Below, piece by piece: positions 15,176 through 20,767 of a stretch of 20,775 nt of DNA. Under the pieces are notes generated by a model. That model ran no database searches and was not told where the DNA came from. It saw only the letters and a list, made by a program, of their open reading frames with translations. The DNA is from Ilumatobacteraceae bacterium (lineage in GTDB: Bacteria > Actinomycetota > Acidimicrobiia > Acidimicrobiales > Ilumatobacteraceae), in NCBI GenBank assembly GCA_007117775.1, contig SKFX01000217.1:1-20775 (forward strand), written 5' to 3'. A program made the translations under genes and the position numbers. Every line of letters starts with the position of its first letter. Positions within the stretch are counted from its first letter, which is position 1.

Positions 15176-15202
15176 CGGCTCAGCACCGATGGTGCCGAGC
15201 CG
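15176..15202 (-). terminator. strong hairpin between the FmdB-like and SAF genes
   Basis: CGGCTC-A-GCACC, loop GAT, then GGTGC-C-GAGCCG: six plus five base pairs with a single internal A/C mismatch. It begins 56 bases after the stop of the FmdB-like gene (minus strand) and ends about 30 bases before the SAF start. No U-run follows, as is common for actinobacterial terminators. It may end FmdB transcription or attenuate read-through into the SAF gene. Confidence 0.5.
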
Positions 15203-15257
15203 GTCTCCGGTGCGCGCCCGACCCGGTCCGCTGGCAGGTGGTTCGGTCGGTGGCGGT

Positions 15258-15638
15258 TCAGTCAGACGTCGACGAACCCGAGTTCTTCGACGAGGTGCTC
15301 GAAGATGGGGTTGACGATGGGGTTGACGAGGCGCTCGGAGTTGTCGACGCAGGGCTCGATGATGACGACGAGTCGGAGGAACCCGACGATGTCGATTCGG
15401 CTGCTGGAGCGCTCGGTGTCGTGGTCGCGCTCGAGGACTTCGACGAGCCCGAACGACTGTCGGTCTTGTAGAAGCCGCCGCCCTTGAAGGTGATGCCGAC
15501 GGGCAGGAAGACCTTCTTGACCGCCATGGTCTCGCCGGATGTCGGATGGACCGCCTCGGTCAGCGCGTCATCGCTGAAGGACTGCTGGACCTCGATGGTC
15601 TCGCCGGTCTCGATGAACTTGTAGACGTAGGTGGGCAC
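15258..15638 (-). CDS. FmdB/Ruc-like protein without zinc-binding cysteines, Ser-rich tail
   Basis: A 126-residue protein. Residues 1-60 follow the FmdB/CxxC-CxxC family: MPTY.Y at the start, FSDDALTE (21-28), then FKGGGFYKTD (51-60). The four zinc-ligand cysteines of the family are all absent: positions 8, 11, 31 and 34 are Phe, Thr, His and Ser, and the protein contains no cysteine. Residues 61-126 are a disordered-looking tail of mostly Ser, Thr, Pro and Ala. In Mycobacterium tuberculosis the FmdB-like, Ser-rich protein Rv0991c (Ruc) near galU is a redox-regulated chaperone activated through its cysteines; this homologue could not switch that way. GTG start, supported by a -10 box 6 bases upstream. 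Divergent from galU. A 12-base tandem repeat (15305-15328) lies within the tail coding region. Confidence 0.75.
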   Translation of the reverse strand: MPTYVYKFIETGETIEVQQSFSDDALTEAVHPTSGETMAVKKVFLPVGITFKGGGFYKTDSRSGSSKSSSATTTPSAPAAESTSSGSSDSSSSSSPASTTPSASSTPSSTPSSSTSSKNSGSSTSD

Positions 15639-15644
15639 GCCGAA

Positions 15645-15650
15645 AAACTA
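15645..15650 (-). promoter_or_regulatory. -10 box TAGTTT for the FmdB-like gene
   Basis: On the minus strand TAGTTT ends 6 bases before GTG 15638, placing transcription start at the start codon. Confidence 0.6.
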
Positions 15651-15736
15651 CCGCCGTTGGGGCCCGGTCACCATCTGGGCCCGCGATCGCCCGGCACAGC
15701 TGGGCCCGAGCCCACGAAGCGTCACCGGCCGATCGG

Positions 15737-15742
15737 TAGACT
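15737..15742 (+). promoter_or_regulatory. -10 box TAGACT for galU
   Basis: TAGACT ends 7 bases before ATG 15750. The intervening GGGAGCG could also act as a very close ribosome site, but the spacing better fits a leaderless start. The same hexamer is used by moaA. Confidence 0.6.
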
Positions 15743-15749
15743 GGGAGCG

Positions 15750-16640
15750 ATGAGCGTCACGACGGCGGTGATCCCAGCGGCGGGAATGGGGACGAGGTTC
15801 TTGCCGGTGACCAAGGCGGTGCCCAAAGAGTTGCTGCCGATCGGTGACGCCCCGGCGTTGCAGTGGGTGATCGACGAGGCGCTCGGTGCCGGGATCGACC
15901 ACATCGTGGTGGTCAGCAACATCTCCAAACCGGCGATCGAGGCGTATTTCGAACCCCAACCCGACCTGATCGACAAACTGCGCGACCAGGGTCGCGACCA
16001 GATCGCTGATCGTCTCGCCGGGATCGGTCGCGACTGGCGCGTCAGCATCGTGTACCAGGATGAGCCGCGCGGCCTCGGCCATGCGGTCGGCTGCGCGCGC
16101 GACGCGGTCGGCGATGAGGCGTTCGCGGTGCTGTTGCCCGATGAGATCATGGGGTCGCCGAGCCTGCTCGAGCAGATGGCACGGCTGTGCTCCGACACCG
16201 CCGGCAGTGTGGTGGCGCTCAAACAGGTACCCCGTGACCAGGTCAGCGCATATGGGGTGGTCGCGCCCGGCGGAGAGATCAATGCTGCCGGGGAGGTGCC
16301 GATCGCGACGATGGTCGAGAAACCGTCGGTCGATGAGGCACCGAGCGATCTCGTGATCATCGGTCGCTATGTGCTGACCCCAGATGTGTTCGATGAGATC
16401 GCGGCGCTGGTCCCCGGTGCCGGTGGAGAACTGCAGTTGACCGATGCACTCCTGGCCCAGGCGACGCGCTCGCCGTTCCACGGTGTCATCTCCGGTGTCA
16501 GCCGCCACGACACTGGGACACCGCTCGGATTCCTGGTTGCCTCGATCGAGTTATCGCTCGGCACCGATGACCTCGGCCCCGGGGTCCGTGCCGCCATCGA
16601 GCGGCTCAGCGCCGCCGGTAATAACCCGACCATTGCGTGA
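15750..16640 (+). CDS. galU: UTP--glucose-1-phosphate uridylyltransferase
   Basis: Makes UDP-glucose from UTP and glucose 1-phosphate for polysaccharide, glycolipid and trehalose synthesis; cytosolic. The nucleotidyltransferase signature AAGMGTRFLP (10-19) is followed by TKAVPKELLPIGDAP (21-35). Then come the SNISKPAIEAYF region, QDEPRGLGHAV, the metal-binding LLPDEIM, AYGVV, and TMVEKPSVDEAPSDLVIIGRY. The 296-residue length is typical. ATG 15750 fits both the -10 box and the family N-terminus; an upstream in-frame ATG at 15546 would lie inside the divergent FmdB-like gene. The 3' end overlaps the convergent glycolipid-binding gene by 35 bases. In Actinobacteria galU commonly precedes the MoeA-like glp gene, as here. 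Confidence 0.96.
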   Translation: MSVTTAVIPAAGMGTRFLPVTKAVPKELLPIGDAPALQWVIDEALGAGIDHIVVVSNISKPAIEAYFEPQPDLIDKLRDQGRDQIADRLAGIGRDWRVSIVYQDEPRGLGHAVGCARDAVGDEAFAVLLPDEIMGSPSLLEQMARLCSDTAGSVVALKQVPRDQVSAYGVVAPGGEINAAGEVPIATMVEKPSVDEAPSDLVIIGRYVLTPDVFDEIAALVPGAGGELQLTDALLAQATRSPFHGVISGVSRHDTGTPLGFLVASIELSLGTDDLGPGVRAAIERLSAAGNNPTIA

Positions 16641-17160
16641 CGAGACCGTACTGATCCACCTCGATCTCAGTCGAGGTGCCCGACTCGGCCGCGTGGATCT
16701 CATAGCGGTGCTCGGCGGTGCGGACATAGCGCCGCTGCACCGGGACCACGGCGAGGGTCTCGACGTCGACGAGCACCCGCTGCATCTCGATCGAATCACC
16801 GATCCCCAATTCGAGCCGACGGATCGGTGGGGTGGCGGTGAACGGGGTGCAGGCCAGTTCGATGTCGACGCAGCCGTCGAGTTCGGTGCGATGCGCACCG
16901 TTCATCTCCCCCCAGCGGCGGTGGCCGTCGGTGGCCAACCACAGATCCGGATCGTCGAGATCACGGAATAACAGGAACTGGCGCAGATGCCAGATCGGCG
17001 ACAGGCGCATCACATAGTGGACGCGCTCGCGACCCACCTCACCGGTGACGGTCCACCCCTCGTTCTCCCATCGCAGCGTCAGCACCTCATCATGGACATC
17101 GTCCCAGGTCTGCCAGCGCGCCGTGAGACCATCGGCGGGAAGGGCCACATGTGCGCTCAT
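16606..17160 (-). CDS. Putative glycolipid-binding domain protein (PF06475-like)
   Basis: A 184-residue soluble protein with no signal peptide or membrane helix. The sequence (ARWQTWDDVHDEVLTLRW at about 14-31, VHYVMRLSPIWHLRQFLLFR, LWLATDGHRRWGEMNG, DIELACTPFTATPPIRRL, VPVQRRYVRTAEHRYEI, and a final DQYGLVTQWSGYYRR) matches my recollection of the putative glycolipid-binding family, related to Pseudomonas PA1994, a beta-sheet fold of unknown physiological role. ATG 17160 is chosen because conserved sequence starts there; a close GGAG and a CACACT stretch precede it, neither convincing. It is inserted between galU and moeA/glp on the opposite strand and is divergent from moeA. Confidence 0.75.
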   Translation of the reverse strand: MSAHVALPADGLTARWQTWDDVHDEVLTLRWENEGWTVTGEVGRERVHYVMRLSPIWHLRQFLLFRDLDDPDLWLATDGHRRWGEMNGAHRTELDGCVDIELACTPFTATPPIRRLELGIGDSIEMQRVLVDVETLAVVPVQRRYVRTAEHRYEIHAAESGTSTEIEVDQYGLVTQWSGYYRRR

Positions 17161-17193
17161 CAGCTCCAGTGTGCCGTGCTCGGGTGGGGCCGA

Positions 17194-17199
17194 TACCTT
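17194..17199 (+). promoter_or_regulatory. -10 box TACCTT for moeA/glp
   Basis: TACCTT ends 7 bases before GTG 17207. It fixes the start at that GTG, although the frame is open much further upstream (from 17045) inside the divergent gene. Confidence 0.6.
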
Positions 17200-17206
17200 C
17201 GCGGGG

Positions 17207-18409
17207 GTGATTCCTCTCGATGAAGCCCGCCAGATCGTGCTCGACGCCTGCCGGCGCCGGCCGCCGATCACGGTGCCGTTATCCGAGGCGAATCGTCTGG
17301 TCCTGGCCGACGAAGTGGTGTCAGCAGAGACGGTGCCGCCGTTCTCGAACTCCGCCGTCGACGGCTATGCGGTGATCGCAGAGGATCTTGCTTCGGTGCC
17401 GGTCGAACTCGAGGTCATCGGTGAGGTGGCCGCCGGAGCGGTCGGCGACATGGTGGTCGGTCGCGGCCAGGCGGTGCGGATCATGACCGGTGCCCCGATC
17501 CCCGATGGTGCCGATGCGGTGGTGATGGTGGAGGACACCGAGCGTCTCGGTGCCGACCGGGTGCGTATCGGCGCATCGGTTCCACCCGGCGCTGCGGTGC
17601 GCCATGCCGGCGAGGACGTCCAGCCCGGCGATCTGCTCTTCGAGGCCGGGACCGAGATCCGACCAGCGGTGGTCGGAGTGTTGGCGGGGGTGAATGCCCG
17701 CGAGGTCCCGGTGTATCCGCGCCTGCGGGTCGCGGTGCTGTCGACCGGTGATGAACTCGTCACCGACGGCTCGGAGCTGCTCCCCGGCCAGATCCGAGAG
17801 AGCAATCTGTCGATGTTGGTCTCGCTGGTCGCCGAGGCGGGCTGTCTCGTCACCGACCTCGGTGTGGTGCCTGATGACGAGGACCGTGTCGCTGAGGTGC
17901 TCACCGCAGCGGTGGTCGATCATGATGCGATCGTCACCAGCGGTGGGGTCAGCATGGGTGACTATGACGTGATCAAAGCGGTGTTGAATCGGATCGCGCA
18001 GATGCGCTGGATGCAGATCGCCATCAAACCGGCCAAACCCTTCGCCTTCGGCCTGCTCGAGGGGGTGCCGGTGTTCGGCCTGCCCGGTAATCCGGTCAGT
18101 TCACTGGTCAGTTTCGAGATGATCGCCCGACCGGCGCTGCGACAGATGATGGGCCATCACGACCTCGGCCGCCGTCAGGTCACCGGTGTACTGGCCGAAC
18201 CTGTGGTCCGCCGGCCCGACGGCAAAGAGCATCTCATTCGGGTGATCACCGACTTCGCTGCCGATGGCACCTGTTCGGTGCGACCCGTCAAGGCCCAGGG
18301 ATCGCATCAATTGGCCCAGACCGCCCTCGCAGATGCCATTGCGGTGGTGCCCGACGGCGACGGTCTGGCGGCCGGGTCAGAACTGGTCGTCCATCTGCTC
18401 ATAGACTGA
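17207..18409 (+). CDS. moeA: MoeA/gephyrin-family molybdopterin molybdotransferase (Glp-type)
   Basis: A 400-residue gephyrin-E-type enzyme that inserts molybdate into adenylylated molybdopterin. Hallmarks are PPFSNSAVDGYA (44-55, Asp52), MTGAPIPDGADAVVMVED (93-110), the MoCF motif LSTGDELV (178-185) with SGGVSMGDYD (245-254), then KPAKPFAFG and GLPGNPVSSLVSFE, followed by the C-terminal beta domain. In actinobacteria the MoeA-like protein encoded after galU and before a GlpR/SepX membrane protein is Glp, which binds FtsZ and takes part in cell division. This gene occupies that position, but moaA and moaC directly follow, so it may serve molybdenum cofactor synthesis, division or both. Visible catalytic motifs look intact. 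The start is set by the -10 box. The stop lies within a large inverted repeat. Confidence 0.93.
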   Translation: MIPLDEARQIVLDACRRRPPITVPLSEANRLVLADEVVSAETVPPFSNSAVDGYAVIAEDLASVPVELEVIGEVAAGAVGDMVVGRGQAVRIMTGAPIPDGADAVVMVEDTERLGADRVRIGASVPPGAAVRHAGEDVQPGDLLFEAGTEIRPAVVGVLAGVNAREVPVYPRLRVAVLSTGDELVTDGSELLPGQIRESNLSMLVSLVAEAGCLVTDLGVVPDDEDRVAEVLTAAVVDHDAIVTSGGVSMGDYDVIKAVLNRIAQMRWMQIAIKPAKPFAFGLLEGVPVFGLPGNPVSSLVSFEMIARPALRQMMGHHDLGRRQVTGVLAEPVVRRPDGKEHLIRVITDFAADGTCSVRPVKAQGSHQLAQTALADAIAVVPDGDGLAAGSELVVHLLID

Positions 18410-18422
18410 GCAGATGGACCAG
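18383..18422. repeat. large inverted repeat over the moeA stop and moaA start
   Basis: The left arm CTGGTC-gtc-CATCTGCTCA (18383-18401) pairs with the right arm TGAGCAGATGGACCAG (18407-18422): 16 base pairs with a 3-base bulge, or 13 perfect contiguous pairs (18389-18401 with 18407-18419). The 5-base loop is TAGAC. The loop is most of the moaA -10 box, the moeA stop is in the right arm, and the moaA ATG (18414-18416) is also in the right arm. No U-run follows. Candidate operator, RNA hairpin that hides the moaA start in read-through mRNA, or terminator. Confidence 0.85.
18402..18407 (+). promoter_or_regulatory. -10 box TAGACT for moaA
   Basis: TAGACT ends 6 bases before ATG 18414, predicting leaderless moaA mRNA. 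It lies at the 3' end of moeA, occupying the loop of the inverted repeat. Confidence 0.6.
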
Positions 18423-19469
18423 GGGAGCGGTCACGACGCCATGGATCAGCGCATGGGCGATGAGTTGTCGATGGAGGAGGCGCCGGGTTCGGATCTGGTC
18501 GACCCGTTCGGCCGGATCATCCGCGATCTGCGCATCTCGGTCACCGATCGTTGCAACTTCCGCTGCACGTACTGTATGCCCGCCGAGGGAATGCAGTGGC
18601 TGGATCGCTCGGCGGTCATGAGCTTCGAGGAGATCGAGCGTCTGGCATCGATCTTCGTGCACCGCTACCGCGTCGAGGGCATCCGTCTCACCGGTGGTGA
18701 ACCGACCGTGCGTGCCCATCTGGCGGTGCTGGTGCGGCGCCTCGCCAAACTCGGGGTGGACCTCGCCATGACCACCAACGGAGCCACACTTCGACTGTTG
18801 GCGTCTGAACTGCGTGATGCTGGCTTGAAGCGGGTCAACATCAGCCTCGACACGCTCGATCCAGTCAAGTTCGAGCAGATGACCCGGCGCGATTCGCTGC
18901 ACCGGGTCCTCGATGGGATCGAGGCGGCCAAGGCGGCCGGGTTCGATCCGGTCAAGATCAACGCGGTCATCGAACGCGGCGTCAACGACGATGAGATCGT
19001 GGCACTGGCTGAATTCGGGCGGACGAACGGTGTCGAGATGCGCTTCATCGAGTTCATGCCCCTCGACGCCACCGGACATTGGATGTCGGACAAGGTCGTC
19101 GGCCAGGACGAGATCGTGGCGGCGATCGCAGCGGTGTATCCCCTCGAGCAGCTGCCGGCGCGCGGCGCGGCGCCGGCAGATCGCTGGCGGTATCTCGACG
19201 GTGTCGGGACCGTCGGGGTGATCCCGACGGTCACCAAACCGTTCTGCGGGGACTGCGACCGGGTGCGCCTGACCGCGGAGGGCCAGTTCCGCACCTGTCT
19301 GTTCGCCACCGACGAGTTCGACCTGTTGGCGGCCATGCGCAATGGCGAGAGCGATGATGAGATCGCAGCGCGGATCGAACGAGCGGTCGGCACCAAATGG
19401 GCGGGCCATCAGATCAATCAGGTCAACTTCGTGCGGCCGAACCGCTCCATGAGCCAGATCGGCGGCTGA
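18414..19469 (+). CDS. moaA: GTP 3',8-cyclase MoaA (radical SAM)
   Basis: Radical SAM enzyme that, with MoaC, converts GTP to cyclic pyranopterin monophosphate, the first step of molybdenum cofactor synthesis. The N-terminal cluster motif CNFRCTYC supplies Cys47, Cys51 and Cys54. LTGGEPTVR is the SAM-region GGEP motif. The second, substrate-binding 4Fe-4S cluster has Cys278, Cys281 and Cys295 (FCGDCDRVRLTAEGQFRTC). The protein ends in the Gly-Gly tail needed for catalysis in MoaA. At 351 residues it has a roughly 30-residue acidic N-terminal extension before DPFGRIIRDLRISVTDRC; ATGs at codons 10, 14 and 20 are alternatives, but the -10 box supports 18414. moaC starts directly after the stop. 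Confidence 0.96.
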   Translation: MDQGSGHDAMDQRMGDELSMEEAPGSDLVDPFGRIIRDLRISVTDRCNFRCTYCMPAEGMQWLDRSAVMSFEEIERLASIFVHRYRVEGIRLTGGEPTVRAHLAVLVRRLAKLGVDLAMTTNGATLRLLASELRDAGLKRVNISLDTLDPVKFEQMTRRDSLHRVLDGIEAAKAAGFDPVKINAVIERGVNDDEIVALAEFGRTNGVEMRFIEFMPLDATGHWMSDKVVGQDEIVAAIAAVYPLEQLPARGAAPADRWRYLDGVGTVGVIPTVTKPFCGDCDRVRLTAEGQFRTCLFATDEFDLLAAMRNGESDDEIAARIERAVGTKWAGHQINQVNFVRPNRSMSQIGG

Positions 19470-19970
19470 ATGAGTGAATTGTCCTTCACCCACCTCGACC
19501 CGATGGGCCACGCCCGCATGGTCGATGTCACGCCCAAAGAGCCCAGCCATCGCCGAGCCGTGGCCCGTTGCAAGGTCTTCATGACACCCGAGACCACGCT
19601 CGCGATCGCCAATCGGGAGGTCAAGAAGGGCGATGTGCTCTCCGTGGCGCGCGTCGCGGGCATCCAGGCGGCCAAACGAACCGCCGACACGATCCCGCTG
19701 TGCCATCCGCTGCTGGTCGGCAGTGTCTCGGTGAACTTCGATATCGGCGATGACCATGTGGCGGTCGAGGCCAACGTGGAGACCGTCGATCGCACCGGGG
19801 TCGAGATGGAGGCGCTGCACGCCTGCTCGGTGGCGGCACTCACCATCTACGATATGTGCAAGTCCGCCGACCGATCGATGGTGATCGGCGAGTTGACGCT
19901 GTGGGAGAAGACCGGTGGACGCTCAGGGACCTACCGGCGGCCGACCGATGACGATGAGACCACCGGCTGA
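19470..19970 (+). CDS. moaC: Cyclic pyranopterin monophosphate synthase accessory protein MoaC
   Basis: Second enzyme of molybdenum cofactor synthesis, turning the MoaA product into cyclic pyranopterin monophosphate; cytosolic hexamer in the family. At 166 residues it is typical. Landmarks are GHARMVDVTPK (13-23), AGIQAAKRTADTIPLCHPL (63-81) and VETVDRTGVEMEALHACSVA (103-122). YDMCKSADRSM (127-137) holds Asp128 and Lys131, the same numbers as the E. coli catalytic residues. The ATG abuts the moaA TGA without a gap, so the two are co-translated. A possible terminator hairpin follows. Confidence 0.96.
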   Translation: MSELSFTHLDPMGHARMVDVTPKEPSHRRAVARCKVFMTPETTLAIANREVKKGDVLSVARVAGIQAAKRTADTIPLCHPLLVGSVSVNFDIGDDHVAVEANVETVDRTGVEMEALHACSVAALTIYDMCKSADRSMVIGELTLWEKTGGRSGTYRRPTDDDETTG

Positions 19971-20005
19971 TGAACGATGGGTGCGGTGTCCCGGTTGCAG
20001 TGGCA

Positions 20006-20026
20006 GCGGTGGCCCATGGGCCGCTT
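20006..20026 (+). terminator. possible hairpin after moaC
   Basis: GGCCCATGGGCC (20011-20022) is a perfect palindrome extended by a few wobble or GC pairs, about 36 bases after the moaC stop. No U-run follows. It may mark the end of the moaA-moaC unit before the separate promoter of the next gene. Confidence 0.3.
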
Positions 20027-20087
20027 CAAGCCCCCGGTTTCCGCTGTGACCGATACAACACCTCTTGGATTGTTCTGGGGCCAGTGT

Positions 20088-20138
20088 TTGGTTCTACTGT
20101 CACAAATGTCGTAGGATCGTAATATTCCGTTGAGGGAG
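20088..20138 (+). promoter_or_regulatory. leadered promoter and ribosome site of the GlpR/SepX-like gene
   Basis: TTGGTT (20088-20093) and TAGGAT (20112-20117), 18 bases apart, resemble -35 and -10 boxes. A GAGGGAG ribosome site follows (20132-20138), 11 bases before ATG 20150. The surrounding 20085-20130 is clearly richer in A/T than the rest of the window. Unlike the leaderless genes, this transcript would have a leader of about 25 bases. The rest of the 179-base gap from 19971 shows nothing else I can name. Confidence 0.5.
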
Positions 20139-20149
20139 TATCACCGCAT

Positions 20150-20752
20150 ATGGGCCAAGTCGTTCTTCTCGTCGTCGCTGCTGCATGGGCCGCAGTACTG
20201 ATCCCGCCGTTATTGCGTTCCCGGGTCGAGAATCGGCCGAACTCCTCGGTCACCGACTTCCGTCGCCAACTCAACCGCTTGCAGAGCACCGTCCCGGCCC
20301 GGGCCAACGGCTCACTGCGTCCGGTCGGCCGGCAACTGGCTCCCTCGGCGACGCGTCGCCCGGTCGCTGGTCGTGCGCCGGAGCGCTCCACGGTGGCTCG
20401 CAGCCAAGCGTCGCGCAGCCATGCGGCGCATCGCACGATCTCATCGGCTGAGGTGGCGTCGCATCGCCATGGCGAGGTGCATCGCGGCGCAGCCCGGCAT
20501 CGTCGGGTCGCCGATCCCAGCCATCGTGCTGCCGAGATCCGTCGTCGGCGTATGAACGTGCTGTTCATGCTGGCTCTCACGGCGGCCAGCACCCTGTTCC
20601 TGGCAGCGACCACCAAAGCGACGCTGATGCTGTACCTGTTCGCCATCTCGTTCCTGGCGCTCTGTGGCTACATCTACCTGCTCGCCCAGATCCGCCAGCG
20701 CGAGACCGAGGCGGGATACGACTCGTTATCGCAGGCCCGTCTGCGTCGCTGA
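20150..20752 (+). CDS. glpR: GlpR/SepX-like membrane protein (Glp receptor, divisome)
   Basis: A 200-residue membrane protein. An N-terminal helix (about 3-20) is followed by RSRVENRPNSSVTDFRRQLN (23-42). Then comes a long Arg/His/Ser/Ala-rich linker (43-134) that is probably disordered and strongly basic, and two more helices (about 135-152 and 158-180) after a run of arginines, with a short charged tail. This layout, and its place downstream of galU and a MoeA-like gene, match actinobacterial GlpR/SepX (M. tuberculosis Rv0996 and Streptomyces SepX as relatives), the membrane receptor of the gephyrin-like Glp at the division septum. The linker is shorter than I recall for Rv0996. The assignment rests on architecture and synteny, with little conserved sequence. 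Start set by a ribosome site; own AT-rich promoter. Confidence 0.72.
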   Translation: MGQVVLLVVAAAWAAVLIPPLLRSRVENRPNSSVTDFRRQLNRLQSTVPARANGSLRPVGRQLAPSATRRPVAGRAPERSTVARSQASRSHAAHRTISSAEVASHRHGEVHRGAARHRRVADPSHRAAEIRRRRMNVLFMLALTAASTLFLAATTKATLMLYLFAISFLALCGYIYLLAQIRQRETEAGYDSLSQARLRR

Positions 20753-20761
20753 CCCTCCCGC

Positions 20762-20767
20762 TACACT
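20762..20767 (+). promoter_or_regulatory. possible -10 box TACACT for a gene beyond the right edge
   Basis: TACACT lies 9 bases after the glpR-like stop and is followed by 8 bases to the window end. By analogy with the other leaderless genes here, a start codon (or an RNA gene) could begin at about 20774-20777. Confidence 0.35.

Larger units (their letters stand above)
15639..15749. promoter_or_regulatory. divergent promoter region, FmdB-like / galU
   Basis: This 111-base gap holds two outward leaderless promoters and three GGGCCC palindromes at 15660-15665, 15677-15682 and 15702-15707. The last two are embedded in direct repeats CTGGGCCCG spaced 25 bases apart. They are possible protein-binding sites, with no known regulator matched. 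Confidence 0.35.

Noticed and set aside
15139..15257. possible tRNA or small plus-strand ORF in the gap between the SAF and FmdB-like genes
   Set aside because: No T-loop GGTTCRA motif and no cloverleaf could be drawn; the only strong structure is the single hairpin at 15176-15202.
17045..17206. in-frame N-terminal extension of MoeA from ATG 17045
   Set aside because: It runs through the divergent glycolipid-binding gene, shows no MoeA similarity, and a -10 box sits 7 bases before GTG 17207.
17160..17207. molybdenum cofactor riboswitch before moeA
   Set aside because: The gap is only 46 bases, and the -10 box 7 bases from the start leaves no leader RNA to fold.
18399..19820. 473-residue open frame on the minus strand opposite moaA and moaC
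   Set aside because: Antisense shadow of two certain genes with all catalytic motifs; its translation is rich in Asp/His/Arg with no recognisable fold. Long antisense frames are common in GC-rich DNA.
20026..20646. 206-residue minus-strand open frame opposite the GlpR/SepX-like gene
   Set aside because: The plus strand has a ribosome site, promoter and three clear membrane helices, while the minus frame is Arg/Ser-rich with no domain.
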